A stretch of DNA of 64,000 nucleotides from an uncultured Desulfosarcina sp. (GTDB lineage Bacteria; Desulfobacterota; Desulfobacteria; Desulfobacterales; Desulfosarcinaceae). Shown one piece after another: positions 28,426 through 38,006 of the stretch (position 1 is its first letter; every line of letters begins with the position of its first letter). The notes beneath the pieces are model-generated. The model saw nothing but the letters and a program-made list of their open reading frames with translations, was not told the DNA's origin and did not search any database. The translations under genes and the position numbers were made by a program. The stretch is taken from positions 186,001-250,000 of the forward strand of contig NZ_OY764190.1 of the NCBI RefSeq assembly GCF_963668215.1, given 5' to 3'.

Positions 28426-30429
28426 ATGAAACTCAATTTGCAGTCCATCTCGACCAAATTGATCTTGGGCGGCATGCTGGCCGTGCTGATTCCATTGATC
28501 GTCGTGGGTTACATTTCTTATTCCAAGGCCGCGACTTCGTTGATGTGGTTGTCCAAGAACCAGGTCGAGGGCATTGCCTCGGATTTGGCGCGGCTGACCC
28601 GCATTGCCATCGAAGCCGAAATGACAAAGGCCGAGCTTCTGGCCAAAGAAAGGGCGGTCATCGAAGTAAGCGAAGCCGTCGCCGAGTCCGGTGTCGCAGC
28701 CAATCAGCCAATGATTGGAAATCTTTTTGAGGATATGAAACGTGAATTCCAGGTGCTGGGCAGCAACTACCAGGGCATTTTTCTGACCAATGCCCAAGGC
28801 GACCTGTATACGGGTGTTTTAGCGGGCGGCAACGAATACAAAGGCAGCAATCTCAGTGATGTAGAATATTTTCAATCTGTCCGGCGCAATGGGGAAACCG
28901 TCTTCAGCGAAATCGTAATTTCAAAAAACACGGGAAAACCGATTGCCGTGGCTTGTGCTCCCGTCAAAAACAAACGCGGCGAATTTTTGGGCGTATTGGG
29001 GCTGGCCATCAACTCGGAGTATTTGACCCAGGTGGTTTCGGACCGAAAAATCGGCAAGAGTGGATATGGGTACATGGCAAACAAAACCGGACAGTGCATC
29101 GCCCACCCCAATCCCGATCATGTTCTCAAAACGAATTTCTCCGACATCAAAGAGATGAATGAGGTGATCACCCGAATGAAGGCCCAGGAAAAGGGTGTTC
29201 AGGATTATATATTCACGGGTGTCAAGAAAACCTGCGGCTTCGCGCCGGTGGGCATCAACGGATGGTCCGTTGCCGCCACCCAGAACCAGGACGAGTTTAT
29301 GGGCGCCTCCACCACCATTCGCAATGTCAACATCCTTGTCACCCTTGTGGCCGCTTTGGTTGTGGGTGTGATCATCCTGTTTGCCGCACGGACGATCGTG
29401 CGCCCCATCAACGCCGCCGTGGCCGGTCTCAAAGACATCGCCCAGGGTGAAGGCGACCTGACCATGCGGCTGGAAGCCTCGTCCAAGGACGAGGTCGGCG
29501 AACTGGCCCGCTGGTTCAACACCTTCATCGAGAAGCTCCAGGGCATCATCAAGGATATCTCCAGCGGCGTCGAAACCCTTTCCTCCTCCTCCACCGAGCT
29601 GTCCGCCATCTCCGAGCAGATGACCCAGGGCATCCAGAATGTTTCCGAGAAGGCCAACACCGTTTCCGCCGCGGCCGAGGAGATGAGCGCCAACATGAAC
29701 AATGTGGCCGCCGCCATGGAGGAGTCCGCCACCAACACCAACATGGTGGCTACCGCCGCCGAGGAGATGTCCGCCACCATTGGCGAGATCGCCCAGAACG
29801 CCGAAAAGGCCCGCAACATTTCCGACGAAGCCTCCCACAAGGCCTCCAACGCCTCCGCCAATATGGACGAGTTGGGCAATGCAGCCAACTCCATCGGCAA
29901 GGTCATCGAGACCATCACCGACATCAGCGAGCAGGTCAACCTGCTGGCCCTGAACGCCACCATCGAGGCGGCCCGGGCCGGCGAGGCCGGCAAGGGCTTT
30001 GCCGTGGTCGCCAACGAGATCAAGGAACTGGCCAAACAGACCGCCGAGGCGACCGGGGATATCAAGCAGAAGATCGAGGGCATCCAGGGAACAACGACCA
30101 CTACCGTGGGCCAGATTGCCGAAATCACTCAGGTCATCAACGACGTCAACGACGTGGTGGCCACCATCGCCACGGCCGTGGAGGAGCAGTCGGCCGCCAC
30201 CAAGGAGATCGCCACCAACGTGGCCCAGGCTTCCCAGGGCATTCAGGAAGTCAACGAGAATGTCAATCAGAGCAGTACGGTCGCCGTGGAGATCTCCAGC
30301 GACATCGCCGGTGTGAGTACGTCCATGGACGAGATGTCTACCAGCAGCGGCCAGGTCAACCTCAGCGCCCAGGAGCTTTCCAACCTGTCGGAAAGTCTCA
30401 AAACCATGGTCGATCAGTTCAAGGTGTAG
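28426..30429 (+). CDS. Methyl-accepting chemotaxis protein 1 (dCache sensor)
   Basis: A 667-residue transmembrane chemoreceptor. TM1 is about residues 11-30 ([20 protein letters not shown]), the periplasmic double-Cache sensor about 35-295, TM2 about 300-322, HAMP about 323-380, and the cytoplasmic signalling hairpin about 390-667. The CheA/CheW-contact tip is [20 protein letters not shown]. No C-terminal CheR-tether pentapeptide is present. The ligand is not predictable. AAGGAG precedes the ATG. The signalling half is nearly identical to that of the next gene, while the sensor domain is clearly diverged. Confidence 0.95.
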   Translation: MKLNLQSISTKLILGGMLAVLIPLIVVGYISYSKAATSLMWLSKNQVEGIASDLARLTRIAIEAEMTKAELLAKERAVIEVSEAVAESGVAANQPMIGNLFEDMKREFQVLGSNYQGIFLTNAQGDLYTGVLAGGNEYKGSNLSDVEYFQSVRRNGETVFSEIVISKNTGKPIAVACAPVKNKRGEFLGVLGLAINSEYLTQVVSDRKIGKSGYGYMANKTGQCIAHPNPDHVLKTNFSDIKEMNEVITRMKAQEKGVQDYIFTGVKKTCGFAPVGINGWSVAATQNQDEFMGASTTIRNVNILVTLVAALVVGVIILFAARTIVRPINAAVAGLKDIAQGEGDLTMRLEASSKDEVGELARWFNTFIEKLQGIIKDISSGVETLSSSSTELSAISEQMTQGIQNVSEKANTVSAAAEEMSANMNNVAAAMEESATNTNMVATAAEEMSATIGEIAQNAEKARNISDEASHKASNASANMDELGNAANSIGKVIETITDISEQVNLLALNATIEAARAGEAGKGFAVVANEIKELAKQTAEATGDIKQKIEGIQGTTTTTVGQIAEITQVINDVNDVVATIATAVEEQSAATKEIATNVAQASQGIQEVNENVNQSSTVAVEISSDIAGVSTSMDEMSTSSGQVNLSAQELSNLSESLKTMVDQFKV

Positions 30430-30508
30430 AATTCAATGGGAGCGATTGGACCGCTCCCTGATTCGAAAAAGCTGCATGCATCGGCCCATCGATGCGACAC
30501 TGAAAAAA

Positions 30509-30547
30509 ACAAGCGGAAGTCGATTCTTTGAACGGCTTCCGCTTGTT
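30509..30547 (+). terminator. Hairpin terminator after chemoreceptor 1
   Basis: ACAAGCGGAAG pairs with CTTCCGCTTGT and ends in TTTGG, about 80 bases after the stop. A smaller hairpin (GGGAGCG...CGCTCCC) lies at 30438-30458. The T-run is short, so termination strength is uncertain. Confidence 0.65.
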
Positions 30548-30635
30548 TGGTCATTAGCTGTCTTTCAGGCCCCAGTCCATCATTCGAGATGGTGGCGCCT
30601 ATCCTTCCTTTAAAAAATCTTCTTCCTATTTTTTG

Positions 30636-30662
30636 TTAAGTTACCGTCGATTCTGTCGATAA
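30636..30662 (+). promoter_or_regulatory. Sigma-28 (FliA) type promoter of chemoreceptor 2
   Basis: TTAAGTTA, an 11-base spacer and GTCGATAA: the same spacing and nearly the same boxes as the promoter at 28329, 66 bases before the gene start. Confidence 0.75.
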
Positions 30663-30728
30663 TGTAAGCTAACGAAATTGATTTTTCCTATATACATATT
30701 TCACAATCATTTACACAAGGAGTCGGAT

Positions 30729-32732
30729 ATGAAACTCAATCTGCATTCTATTTCTACCAAATTGATCCTTGGCGGCATTTTGGCCGTACTGATCCCATTG
30801 ATCATAGTGGGCTATATTTCTTTCTCCAAGGCCGCAACGTCCTTGATGGCGCTGTCCAAGGGGCAGGTCCAAGGCATTGCTTCGGATCTGGCGCGGTTGA
30901 CCCGCAGCGTCATCCAGGCCGAAATGGAAAAAGCCCGCGTCCTTGCCAGCCAGAAGGAAATTATTGCGTTGAGTGAAGCCGTCAGTCATTCCGGTGTCCA
31001 AGCCAATCGATTTGAGATTGAAACGGTCTTTGCCGATCTGTCTGTTGAATTCCGTAACATGGGGAATCACTACCAGGGCATTTTCATCACCAACGCCGAT
31101 GGTGAAGTGTTTACCGGCGTGCTGGAGGGCGGGAGAGAGTACAAGGACGTCAATGTCGGCGACAAGGATTATTTTCAATCTGCACGACAGGAAGGTAAAG
31201 CCGTTCTGGGCAACATGACGATCTCGAAAAGCACTGGCAAGCCGATTGCCGTGGCCTGTGCCCCCATCAAAACCAGGAACGGAAATTTCCTGGGAACATT
31301 CGGGTTGGTAATCCACGCGGATTATTTCACCGATGTGGTTTCAGGTCGAAAAATCGGAAAAACCGGCTACGGTTATATGGCCGATGCAACCGGTCTTTGC
31401 ATCGCGCATCCCAAACCCGAAAATATTCTCAAGACCAACTTTTCCGACATCAAGGAGATGGACGCCATCATCCGAGGAATGAAGGCCCAGGAGACCGGTG
31501 TGGAAGAATACGTTTTCAAGGGAACTGCAAAAATCGCCGGATTTGCCCCTGTGGGCGTCAACGGCTGGGCCGTCGCCGGCACACAGGATCAGGACGAGTT
31601 TCTGGCTGCATCCAACAGTATTCGCAATATCAACATCGTTGTCACTCTGGTGGCCGCCGCGATCGTGGCCCTGGCCGTTTTCTTCTCCGCCCGGGCCATC
31701 GTTAAACCCATCAATGCGGCCGTGGCCGGGCTCAAGGACATCGCCCAGGGCGAGGGCGATTTGACCATGCGCCTGGAGGCCACGACCAAGGACGAGGTCG
31801 GCGAACTGGCCCGCTGGTTCAACACCTTTATCGAGAAGCTCCAGGGCATCATCAAGGACATCGCCGGCGGGGTGCAGACCCTCTCTTCCTCCTCCACCGA
31901 ACTGTCCGCCATCTCCGAGCAGATGACCCAGGGCATCCAGAACGTTTCCGAAAAGGCCAACACCGTTTCGGCGGCGGCCGAGGAGATGAGCGCCAACATG
32001 AACAATGTGGCCGCCGCCATGGAGGAGTCCGCTACCAACACCAACATGGTGGCCTCCGCTGCCGAGGAGATGTCCTCAACCATCGGCGAGATCGCCCAGA
32101 ACGCCGAAAAAGCCCGCAGCATTTCCGACGAAGCGGCCCATAAGGCCTCCACCGCCTCCAACAATATGGACGAGTTGGGCAACGCGGCCAACTCCATCGG
32201 CAAGGTCATCGAGACCATCACCGACATCAGCGAGCAGGTCAACCTGCTGGCCCTGAACGCCACCATCGAGGCGGCCCGGGCCGGCGAGGCCGGCAAGGGC
32301 TTTGCCGTGGTCGCCAACGAGATCAAGGAACTGGCCAAGCAGACCGCCGAGGCGACCCAGGATATCAAGGACAAGATCGAAGGCATCCAGGGAACAACGA
32401 CCACTACCGTGGGCCAGATTGCCGAAATCACTCAGGTCATCAACGACGTCAACGACGTGGTAGCCACCATCGCCACGGCCGTGGAGGAGCAGTCGGCCGC
32501 CACCAAGGAGATCGCCACCAACGTGGCCCAGGCTTCCCAGGGCATTCAGGAAGTCAACGAGAATGTCAATCAGAGCAGTACGGTCGCCGTGGAGATCTCC
32601 AGCGACATCGCCGGTGTGAGTACGTCCATGGACGAGATGTCTACCAGCAGCGGCCAGGTCAACCTCAGCGCCCAGGAGCTTTCCAACCTGTCGGAAAGCC
32701 TCAAAAACATGGTCGATCAGTTCAAGGTTTGA
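30729..32732 (+). CDS. Methyl-accepting chemotaxis protein 2 (dCache sensor)
   Basis: A 667-residue receptor, the same length as its upstream neighbour and with the same layout: TM1, periplasmic double-Cache domain, TM2, HAMP and signalling hairpin with [20 protein letters not shown]. From the HAMP region (about 31740) to the stop the DNA follows the first gene almost base for base, whereas the sensor halves differ at many residues. Both genes end [11 protein letters not shown](T/N)MVDQFKV. ATG at 30729 has AAGGAGT upstream. This is a tandem duplication in which the sensors diverged and the signalling parts stayed alike. Confidence 0.95.
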   Translation: MKLNLHSISTKLILGGILAVLIPLIIVGYISFSKAATSLMALSKGQVQGIASDLARLTRSVIQAEMEKARVLASQKEIIALSEAVSHSGVQANRFEIETVFADLSVEFRNMGNHYQGIFITNADGEVFTGVLEGGREYKDVNVGDKDYFQSARQEGKAVLGNMTISKSTGKPIAVACAPIKTRNGNFLGTFGLVIHADYFTDVVSGRKIGKTGYGYMADATGLCIAHPKPENILKTNFSDIKEMDAIIRGMKAQETGVEEYVFKGTAKIAGFAPVGVNGWAVAGTQDQDEFLAASNSIRNINIVVTLVAAAIVALAVFFSARAIVKPINAAVAGLKDIAQGEGDLTMRLEATTKDEVGELARWFNTFIEKLQGIIKDIAGGVQTLSSSSTELSAISEQMTQGIQNVSEKANTVSAAAEEMSANMNNVAAAMEESATNTNMVASAAEEMSSTIGEIAQNAEKARSISDEAAHKASTASNNMDELGNAANSIGKVIETITDISEQVNLLALNATIEAARAGEAGKGFAVVANEIKELAKQTAEATQDIKDKIEGIQGTTTTTVGQIAEITQVINDVNDVVATIATAVEEQSAATKEIATNVAQASQGIQEVNENVNQSSTVAVEISSDIAGVSTSMDEMSTSSGQVNLSAQELSNLSESLKNMVDQFKV

Positions 32733-32799
32733 TCAATCAAAGGGGGTGATTGGCATCGCCCCTGGTTTCGATAAGCGGCACATCGAGGCGACATAAACA

Positions 32800-32840
32800 A
32801 ACAGGCGGGAGCCGTCCAAAGCAACGGCTCCCGCCTGTTT
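32800..32840 (+). terminator. Rho-independent terminator after chemoreceptor 2
   Basis: AACAGGCGGGAGCCGT pairs with ACGGCTCCCGCCTGTT around a short loop and runs into TTT. It lies 68 bases after the stop and before the convergent reductase gene, so it may serve both strands. Confidence 0.85.
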
Positions 32841-32871
32841 TATCTTGTGCGGCTGAATCTTCTATTCCATA

Positions 32872-34800
32872 TCACAGCGATCGTGCAATTTCTTCGGCCT
32901 CGCTTTGGGCCAGCATGAGGTTGCGCGGCGTTTTGGCATCGCCGATGACATGCACATCCAGCTTGCGGCGGTCCAGCAGTTGTTTGGCGTCGCGCATCGG
33001 CGTCATGGCCTCGGCCACCACGACGCTGTCGAAATCCTCCAGGGTTACCGGATTGCCGGCAGAGGTAAACACAACGCCGTCGTCGGTGAAGGTCTTGACC
33101 GCCACCTGTTTAAAAAGGGTTACGCTCCGCCGTTTGAGCCGCTCCCTGAGGTAGAAGCGGTCGTTGCTGGACATCTCCTCGGCGAAATGGCGTTTGCGGT
33201 TGAGCAGGGCCACCTCGTGTCCCTTTTCCGCCAGAAAATCCGCCGTAACCAGTCCCGCCTGGCCCCCGCCCACGATGATCACCCGGTCCCCGACAATTTT
33301 TCCATCCAGCACCTCGGTCACCGTACACAGATCCATCCGGGTGGTAAACAGTCCCTTGATGATGGGCATGTCCGGCATACTACCCGAAGCCAGCACCACC
33401 GTATCCGGGTTGACGGCATCCAGCAGCTTTTCGTCCAAAACCGTGTTGAGTCGCAGAGACACGCCCAGACGTTCGATTTCGGCGTTGAGAAAATCGACGA
33501 TATCCATGATCTCTCTACGGCCGGGCACCTTTGCCGCCAGGCGCAGCAGTCCGCCCACAAAGCCTTTCTCTTCGGCAACGGTTACCCGATGTCCGCGTAT
33601 GGCCGCCTTGCGGGCCACGGCCAGACCGGCAGGACCGGCCCCCACAACCAGAACGGTTTTCGGAGTTGCCGCCTTTTCGTCTCCGTCCATCAGATATTCC
33701 CGCCCTACATCCGGATTGACCACGCAGGAGCCGGGCTCCAGGGCTAAAACGGCATGAATGCAGCCCAGGCAGCAGCCGAGGCACGGCCGGATGGCCTTCA
33801 GGTTGCCGGCCAGCGCTTTTTTCGGCAGCATGGGGTCGGCGATCAGGGCCCGGCCCATGGCTACCACGTCGGCCCGCCCCTCTTTTAAAATGCGGTCGGC
33901 CAGTTCCGGGCTCTTGACACGCCCGACGCCGATCACGGGAATATTCACCACTTTTTTCACAGCCTCGGCCAGGTGCACGAAACAGCCATGCTCCACGTAC
34001 ATGGAGGGGATGGTCAACTGTTTGGAGCCGTATACGCCGGCCGACACGTGCAGGTAGTCCGCTCCCTTTGCTTCCAAAATCGGCGCCAGGCGCAGGGCAT
34101 CGTCGAGGGTCCAGCCCCCGTCGATGTAATCCTCGCCGTTGATCCGCAGCCCTACGGGGAAATCGCTGCCGGCCTTGGCCTTGATGTCCGCCAGCAGTTC
34201 GAGAAAAAAGCGGATGCGGTTTTCGAAGCTCCCGCCGTAGCGGTCCTGGCGATGATTCGAGTTGGGCGCCAGAAACTGGTTGATCAGGTAGCCGTGGGCG
34301 CCGTGAACCTCCACGAAATCGAAGCCGGCGTCCCGGCAGCGTCGGGCCGCATCGCCAAAAGCGGCCACCAGTTCGGCAATCCCCTCTTCGTCCAATTCCT
34401 TGGGGACACCCTTGACCACCGCCGGCGCCGGCAGGGGCGACGGCGCCACCTTGCGGTCGTGGTATGACTGGCGCCCGCCGTGCATCAACTGCATCCCGAA
34501 ACAGGTATCGAAGGACTTGACCGTATCGACCATTTTCTTCATGGACGGAATACAGGCATCGTCCCACAGCGCGGGAAGACCGGGCAGTTCCAGACCGGTG
34601 GGATGCACGCCGCCGCCGCCCACCAGGATCATGCCGGCTCCCCCTTTGGCCCGCGCGGCCAGGTAGCCGGTCAACTGGTCGGTAACATGGTTGTTTTCGT
34701 CCACGCCGAAATTGATGCTCATAGCCGACATGAGCAGCCGGTTTTTGGCCTGCATCCGTCCAATCTGGATGGGTGAAAAAAGATGCTTGAGGATGGTCAT
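32872..34800 (-). CDS. NADH:flavin oxidoreductase / 2,4-dienoyl-CoA reductase-type (OYE + FAD)
   Basis: A 642-residue iron-sulfur flavoenzyme. The N-terminal TIM barrel (to about 335) is of the old-yellow-enzyme type and binds FMN; HGAHGYLINQFLAPNSNHR and RYGGSFENRIRF are its hallmark segments. A Cys-rich stretch, RPCLGCCLGCIHA, with a later Cys in GSCVVNP, fits the 4Fe-4S site. The C-terminal half binds FAD and NAD(P)H (VVGAGPAGLAVARKAA and VIIVGGGQAGLVTADFLA). Relatives include FadH, enoate reductase, trimethylamine dehydrogenase and DgcA. The trimethylamine/DgcA branch would fit the sarcosine locus, but the substrate is not decided by what I can see. It has no operon partner. Confidence 0.88.
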   Translation of the reverse strand: MTILKHLFSPIQIGRMQAKNRLLMSAMSINFGVDENNHVTDQLTGYLAARAKGGAGMILVGGGGVHPTGLELPGLPALWDDACIPSMKKMVDTVKSFDTCFGMQLMHGGRQSYHDRKVAPSPLPAPAVVKGVPKELDEEGIAELVAAFGDAARRCRDAGFDFVEVHGAHGYLINQFLAPNSNHRQDRYGGSFENRIRFFLELLADIKAKAGSDFPVGLRINGEDYIDGGWTLDDALRLAPILEAKGADYLHVSAGVYGSKQLTIPSMYVEHGCFVHLAEAVKKVVNIPVIGVGRVKSPELADRILKEGRADVVAMGRALIADPMLPKKALAGNLKAIRPCLGCCLGCIHAVLALEPGSCVVNPDVGREYLMDGDEKAATPKTVLVVGAGPAGLAVARKAAIRGHRVTVAEEKGFVGGLLRLAAKVPGRREIMDIVDFLNAEIERLGVSLRLNTVLDEKLLDAVNPDTVVLASGSMPDMPIIKGLFTTRMDLCTVTEVLDGKIVGDRVIIVGGGQAGLVTADFLAEKGHEVALLNRKRHFAEEMSSNDRFYLRERLKRRSVTLFKQVAVKTFTDDGVVFTSAGNPVTLEDFDSVVVAEAMTPMRDAKQLLDRRKLDVHVIGDAKTPRNLMLAQSEAEEIARSL

Positions 34801-34890
34801 GGGAAGTCTCCGGAGAAAGGGTGACGAATAAAAGTAAAACCGGTCGGTCTTAAACTTGGGCAGGAGATATACACGTTTTGCAGGGCGGCG

Positions 34891-35553
34891 TCAAACCCCG
34901 GTCAATCCAGCGATATCCGCTGAGGTCAGGATACGGTTGCCCACTGGATCCTGTTCGGCGATCTTCAGCATGGCCCTGGCCACGGCAACAGCATGGATGG
35001 GCCGGTAACGTTTCGGAATCAAACAGGAAATCCGGCGTCCCAGTGCCTGTCATAGGGCCTCCCCAAGGCGGAACTCCGGCCTGTTTCCCAGCAGGAGAGA
35101 GGGCCTGAAAATGCTGACACTGTCGAATTCCAATGTTAGGATGGCCGCCTCCAGTTCACCCTTGACCCGATTGTAAAACAGTCGTGCACCGGGATTGGCC
35201 CCCATCGCCGAAACCAAAAGGAAATGCCGGCACCCTTGGTTACGGGCCGCCTGGGCCACGGTCAACGGGTAGTCAAAATCCACCCGGCGGAAAGCTTCGC
35301 GGCTCCCGGCTTTTTTCATCGTCGTGCCCATGGCGCAAAAAACCAGATCGGCAGCCACTTGATCGCGCCACTTTTCAGGCCGCTCGAAATCAACCAAACG
35401 TGAATCCAGCTTCGCAGCTGCGCCTGTATTTTTTATCGCTGATCGGGTCAAGGTCACGACCCGGCCACAGAATTCTGCGTTCAGCAAGCCATCCAGCAGA
35501 TAACCGCCCACCAACCCGGTTGCCCCCAACAACAAAACGGTGCGCTTTGGCAT
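34891..35553 (-). pseudogene. NAD(P)-binding epimerase/oxidoreductase-like gene with in-frame TGA
   Basis: The frame starts at ATG 35553 (GGAG upstream) with a Rossmann motif, LLLGATGLVGGYLLDGLL, and resembles HTATIP2/YbjT-type NAD(P)-binding proteins. It stops at a TGA at 35050-35052 after 167 residues. Reading on in the same frame gives QALGRRISCLIPKRYRPIHA and then AVAVARAMLKIAEQDPVGNR to a natural TGA at 34891, the expected C-terminal part of the fold. A single nonsense change therefore truncates a protein of about 220 residues. Sequencing error or selenocysteine are alternatives; the residue is not a known catalytic position, so I favour a nonsense mutation. Confidence 0.82.
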
Positions 35554-35574
35554 CCTTTTTCTCCAGACCAGGAT

Positions 35575-36411
35575 TTAAGGTCGAATTTGTTCTGTCTTGT
35601 CTTCCAACCGGGAGTCTGCCGACAAAAATGCATTGACCGCCTCCCAATAGTCCGGCGAGGTCTCGATGGTGTTGTGGTCGGTTCCCTCGATACGCACCGC
35701 CGTAGTCTTCCCGCCCCACACGCGGCGCAGATTGTCGGCGAAGCTGGGCGGTACGATCCGGTCATGGGAAGCGGTGAGGAAAAGGGCCGGTGCGGCGATA
35801 TCCGGTGCTAGGGCGGCCGAATCGAAGCGGTGCCGGAGCAGCCATTTTACCGGAAAGATCGGATAGTGGGCCCTGGCCACGTTGACCAGCGAGTCGAAAG
35901 GGGTCACCAGCACCACGCCGCCGACCCGGCGGTTTGCAGCTACGTGCACGGCCACTCCCGAACCGAGACTGCGCCCCATGAGCACGACATGGGACGGGTC
36001 GATGCCTTCGGATTCGATGATCCGATCGAAAATGAAAAGGGCGTCTTCGCAAAGGGCGCGTTCGGACGGACGGCCCTGGCTCTGCCCGTATCCGCGGTAG
36101 TTCATGAACAAAAAGGACCGGGCAGAAAAACGGTTGAGATCGGCGAAGTTCAAGGAGACGTCCTCGGCGTTGCCGCCGTAATAGACGATCAGGGGATGGT
36201 CCGCATCGATCCCGTTGTTGAAGAACCATCCGGTGAGCGTAAGCCCGGCGTGCTGCAACCGGATCTCGCGGTCGGCGTGGCGGGACAGGGTTGCCGGCGC
36301 AGTGGGCTGGGGAAAGAAGATCATCCTGCCCTGGAACAGATAGAGCAGCAGGCTGGCGCCAGCGAACACAATCAACAGTACTTTTACGATTCCTAGAAGC
36401 ACTATACCCAT
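35575..36411 (-). CDS. Membrane-anchored alpha/beta hydrolase (ABHD13/BEM46-like)
   Basis: A 278-residue protein with one N-terminal transmembrane helix (about residues 5-26), followed by an alpha/beta hydrolase domain. The nucleophile elbow is GRSLGSG; a late Asp (TASHDRIVP) and His (GTDHNTIE) complete the triad. The FMNYRGYGQSQGRPSE segment is typical of the BEM46/ABHD13 group. The hydrolase domain probably faces the periplasm. The gene is 21 bases upstream of the broken Rossmann gene, in the same direction. Substrate unknown. Confidence 0.88.
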   Translation of the reverse strand: MGIVLLGIVKVLLIVFAGASLLLYLFQGRMIFFPQPTAPATLSRHADREIRLQHAGLTLTGWFFNNGIDADHPLIVYYGGNAEDVSLNFADLNRFSARSFLFMNYRGYGQSQGRPSERALCEDALFIFDRIIESEGIDPSHVVLMGRSLGSGVAVHVAANRRVGGVVLVTPFDSLVNVARAHYPIFPVKWLLRHRFDSAALAPDIAAPALFLTASHDRIVPPSFADNLRRVWGGKTTAVRIEGTDHNTIETSPDYWEAVNAFLSADSRLEDKTEQIRP

Positions 36412-36860
36412 TCATCCAGTCTATCGCTTTTTTTCCGGGAGACGACCAGCCCTAATATTGGCATATTACAGGGAACTTGGCCACTTATTTTGAAGTCGAT
36501 GCCGGCCGCATTAGCCGCATTAGCCGATTGACAGGCCATGCACGCGAATGCAACACTATTTTATCGATGAAATCCCGTTCAGCCTGGTTTACCGTCACCT
36601 TCTTCGAAATTCGCTCAATCCGGAATATCCGCGAAAATTGCTAAAGTTCCCAAATACATTGCTGATATAAATACTGGGATTTCAGTTTTTTCAATCCGTC
36701 TGCCAGCTATCGAATCGAAAGCAACATGGACCTGAATGGTGATCGGTTTTTACCCTGATGAAGGACTCCGACGGCGCGCTGCCGCTATGCGAATTAGGGG
36801 CTCTGCTTTCGAACTGCCAACCCAATCGGGATCAACCCATTTTCGGGGCTGCGGGGTAAT
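36412..36860. other. Intergenic region, no feature recognised
   Basis: About 450 bases between divergent genes. I see no convincing open frame, tRNA or hairpin terminator. It must hold the promoters of the hydrolase and the binding-protein gene, but I could not pick out boxes with confidence. Confidence 0.5.
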
Positions 36861-37934
36861 ATGAAAAACTTAAGATTCAAGAAAATCACGCCTTTCGTCG
36901 CCATTTTCTTCCTGGCGGTATTTTTTGTGGGCCCGTCCTTCGCCGAAAAGAAAAAGCGCGTTTTCATCGTTCACAGTTATGGGGAAGGGCATATCTGCGG
37001 GCAGCCCCAGCACGAAGGCGCCCTCAAGGCTTTTGAGGATAATGGCTGGGTCGTCGGTCGGGATTTTGAGCTTGGGGTGTATTACATGGCCACCAAGAAA
37101 ATAAACAATACCCCCGAACTCATCGCCGAACAAGCTCGGATCGCACTCGAAAAAATAGCTCAATTTCAGCCGGATGTGGTTCTCATATTGGATGACAATG
37201 CATTTAGAACGGTCGGCCTGCCGCTGTCGGGCAAGCCCGTCGCAATCGTTTTCTGCGGATTGAATGTGCAACCGGAAGACTACAATCGAATCCAACCGTT
37301 TATGAAGGATCGACTCCACCCGGGAGGAAATATCACCGGCATTTACGAGAAACTGCATATCCGCGAGGGCATTAAAGTGCTGGCCTCGATGCATGACATC
37401 AAAAAATTCCTCTTTCTCGATGATTTATCGCCCACGGGCAAAGCCATCGCCAAGCAGGTCGATTTGGAAATCAATTCCGAGGAGGGGAAAGATATGCTGC
37501 CGTGCGAGATCGAACAGGCAACCATGCACTCCTGGGAAGAATACCGGGAAACCATTGAAGCCATAAATAAATCCGATGAAATCGGCGCATTTTACCTCGG
37601 CGCGCTATTGCTCAAAGATGCCGCGGGCAATAGTTATACGGCAGCTGAAATTATTCCCTACACCATTGAACACGCCAATAAACCGGCCATGGCTCCGAAC
37701 TATGCATTTATCAAACTCGGTCTTTTCGGTGGCCTGTCCGTTGACTTTTATGCCATGGGAAAGCAGGCCGGGCTGAAGGTTGTGCAAATTCTGTCCGGTT
37801 CGGATCCGGGCCAACTGCCTATCGACGATGCCAAGAAGGTTGCGATCGTCTTTAATCTTACGAGAGCCGAAAAATTGGGTATTAAAATACCCTCGGATAT
37901 CTTGCTGGCTGCCGACGAGGTCTTTCGCAAATAA
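36861..37934 (+). CDS. Periplasmic ABC-type substrate-binding protein (ABC_sub_bind/TrpX type)
   Basis: A 357-residue exported protein. A signal peptide covers about residues 1-28 (FVAIFFLAVFFVGPSFA). The mature part has the periplasmic-binding-protein I fold of the ABC_sub_bind family, with a VFIVHSYGEGHICGQPQHEG start and DVVLILDDNAFRTVG. No permease or ATPase gene is near. Instead a hybrid histidine kinase follows 72 bases downstream. The likely role is to bind a small solute and signal to that kinase, which is inference from gene order. Confidence 0.85.
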   Translation: MKNLRFKKITPFVAIFFLAVFFVGPSFAEKKKRVFIVHSYGEGHICGQPQHEGALKAFEDNGWVVGRDFELGVYYMATKKINNTPELIAEQARIALEKIAQFQPDVVLILDDNAFRTVGLPLSGKPVAIVFCGLNVQPEDYNRIQPFMKDRLHPGGNITGIYEKLHIREGIKVLASMHDIKKFLFLDDLSPTGKAIAKQVDLEINSEEGKDMLPCEIEQATMHSWEEYRETIEAINKSDEIGAFYLGALLLKDAAGNSYTAAEIIPYTIEHANKPAMAPNYAFIKLGLFGGLSVDFYAMGKQAGLKVVQILSGSDPGQLPIDDAKKVAIVFNLTRAEKLGIKIPSDILLAADEVFRK

Positions 37935-38006
37935 TCCTTTGCCGTATCTTCGAACGACTCCGAATCCGTTTTTTGTGTACGAGGGCACTGAGACCGATCA
38001 AACGAA

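Noticed and set aside
35050..35052. TGA read as selenocysteine
   Set aside because: The position is not a known redox or catalytic site and I saw no clear SECIS hairpin; kept as an alternative only.
34850..35053. Separate small gene downstream of the truncated Rossmann gene
   Set aside because: It is out of phase; the same DNA read in the Rossmann frame gives the missing C-terminal part of that protein.
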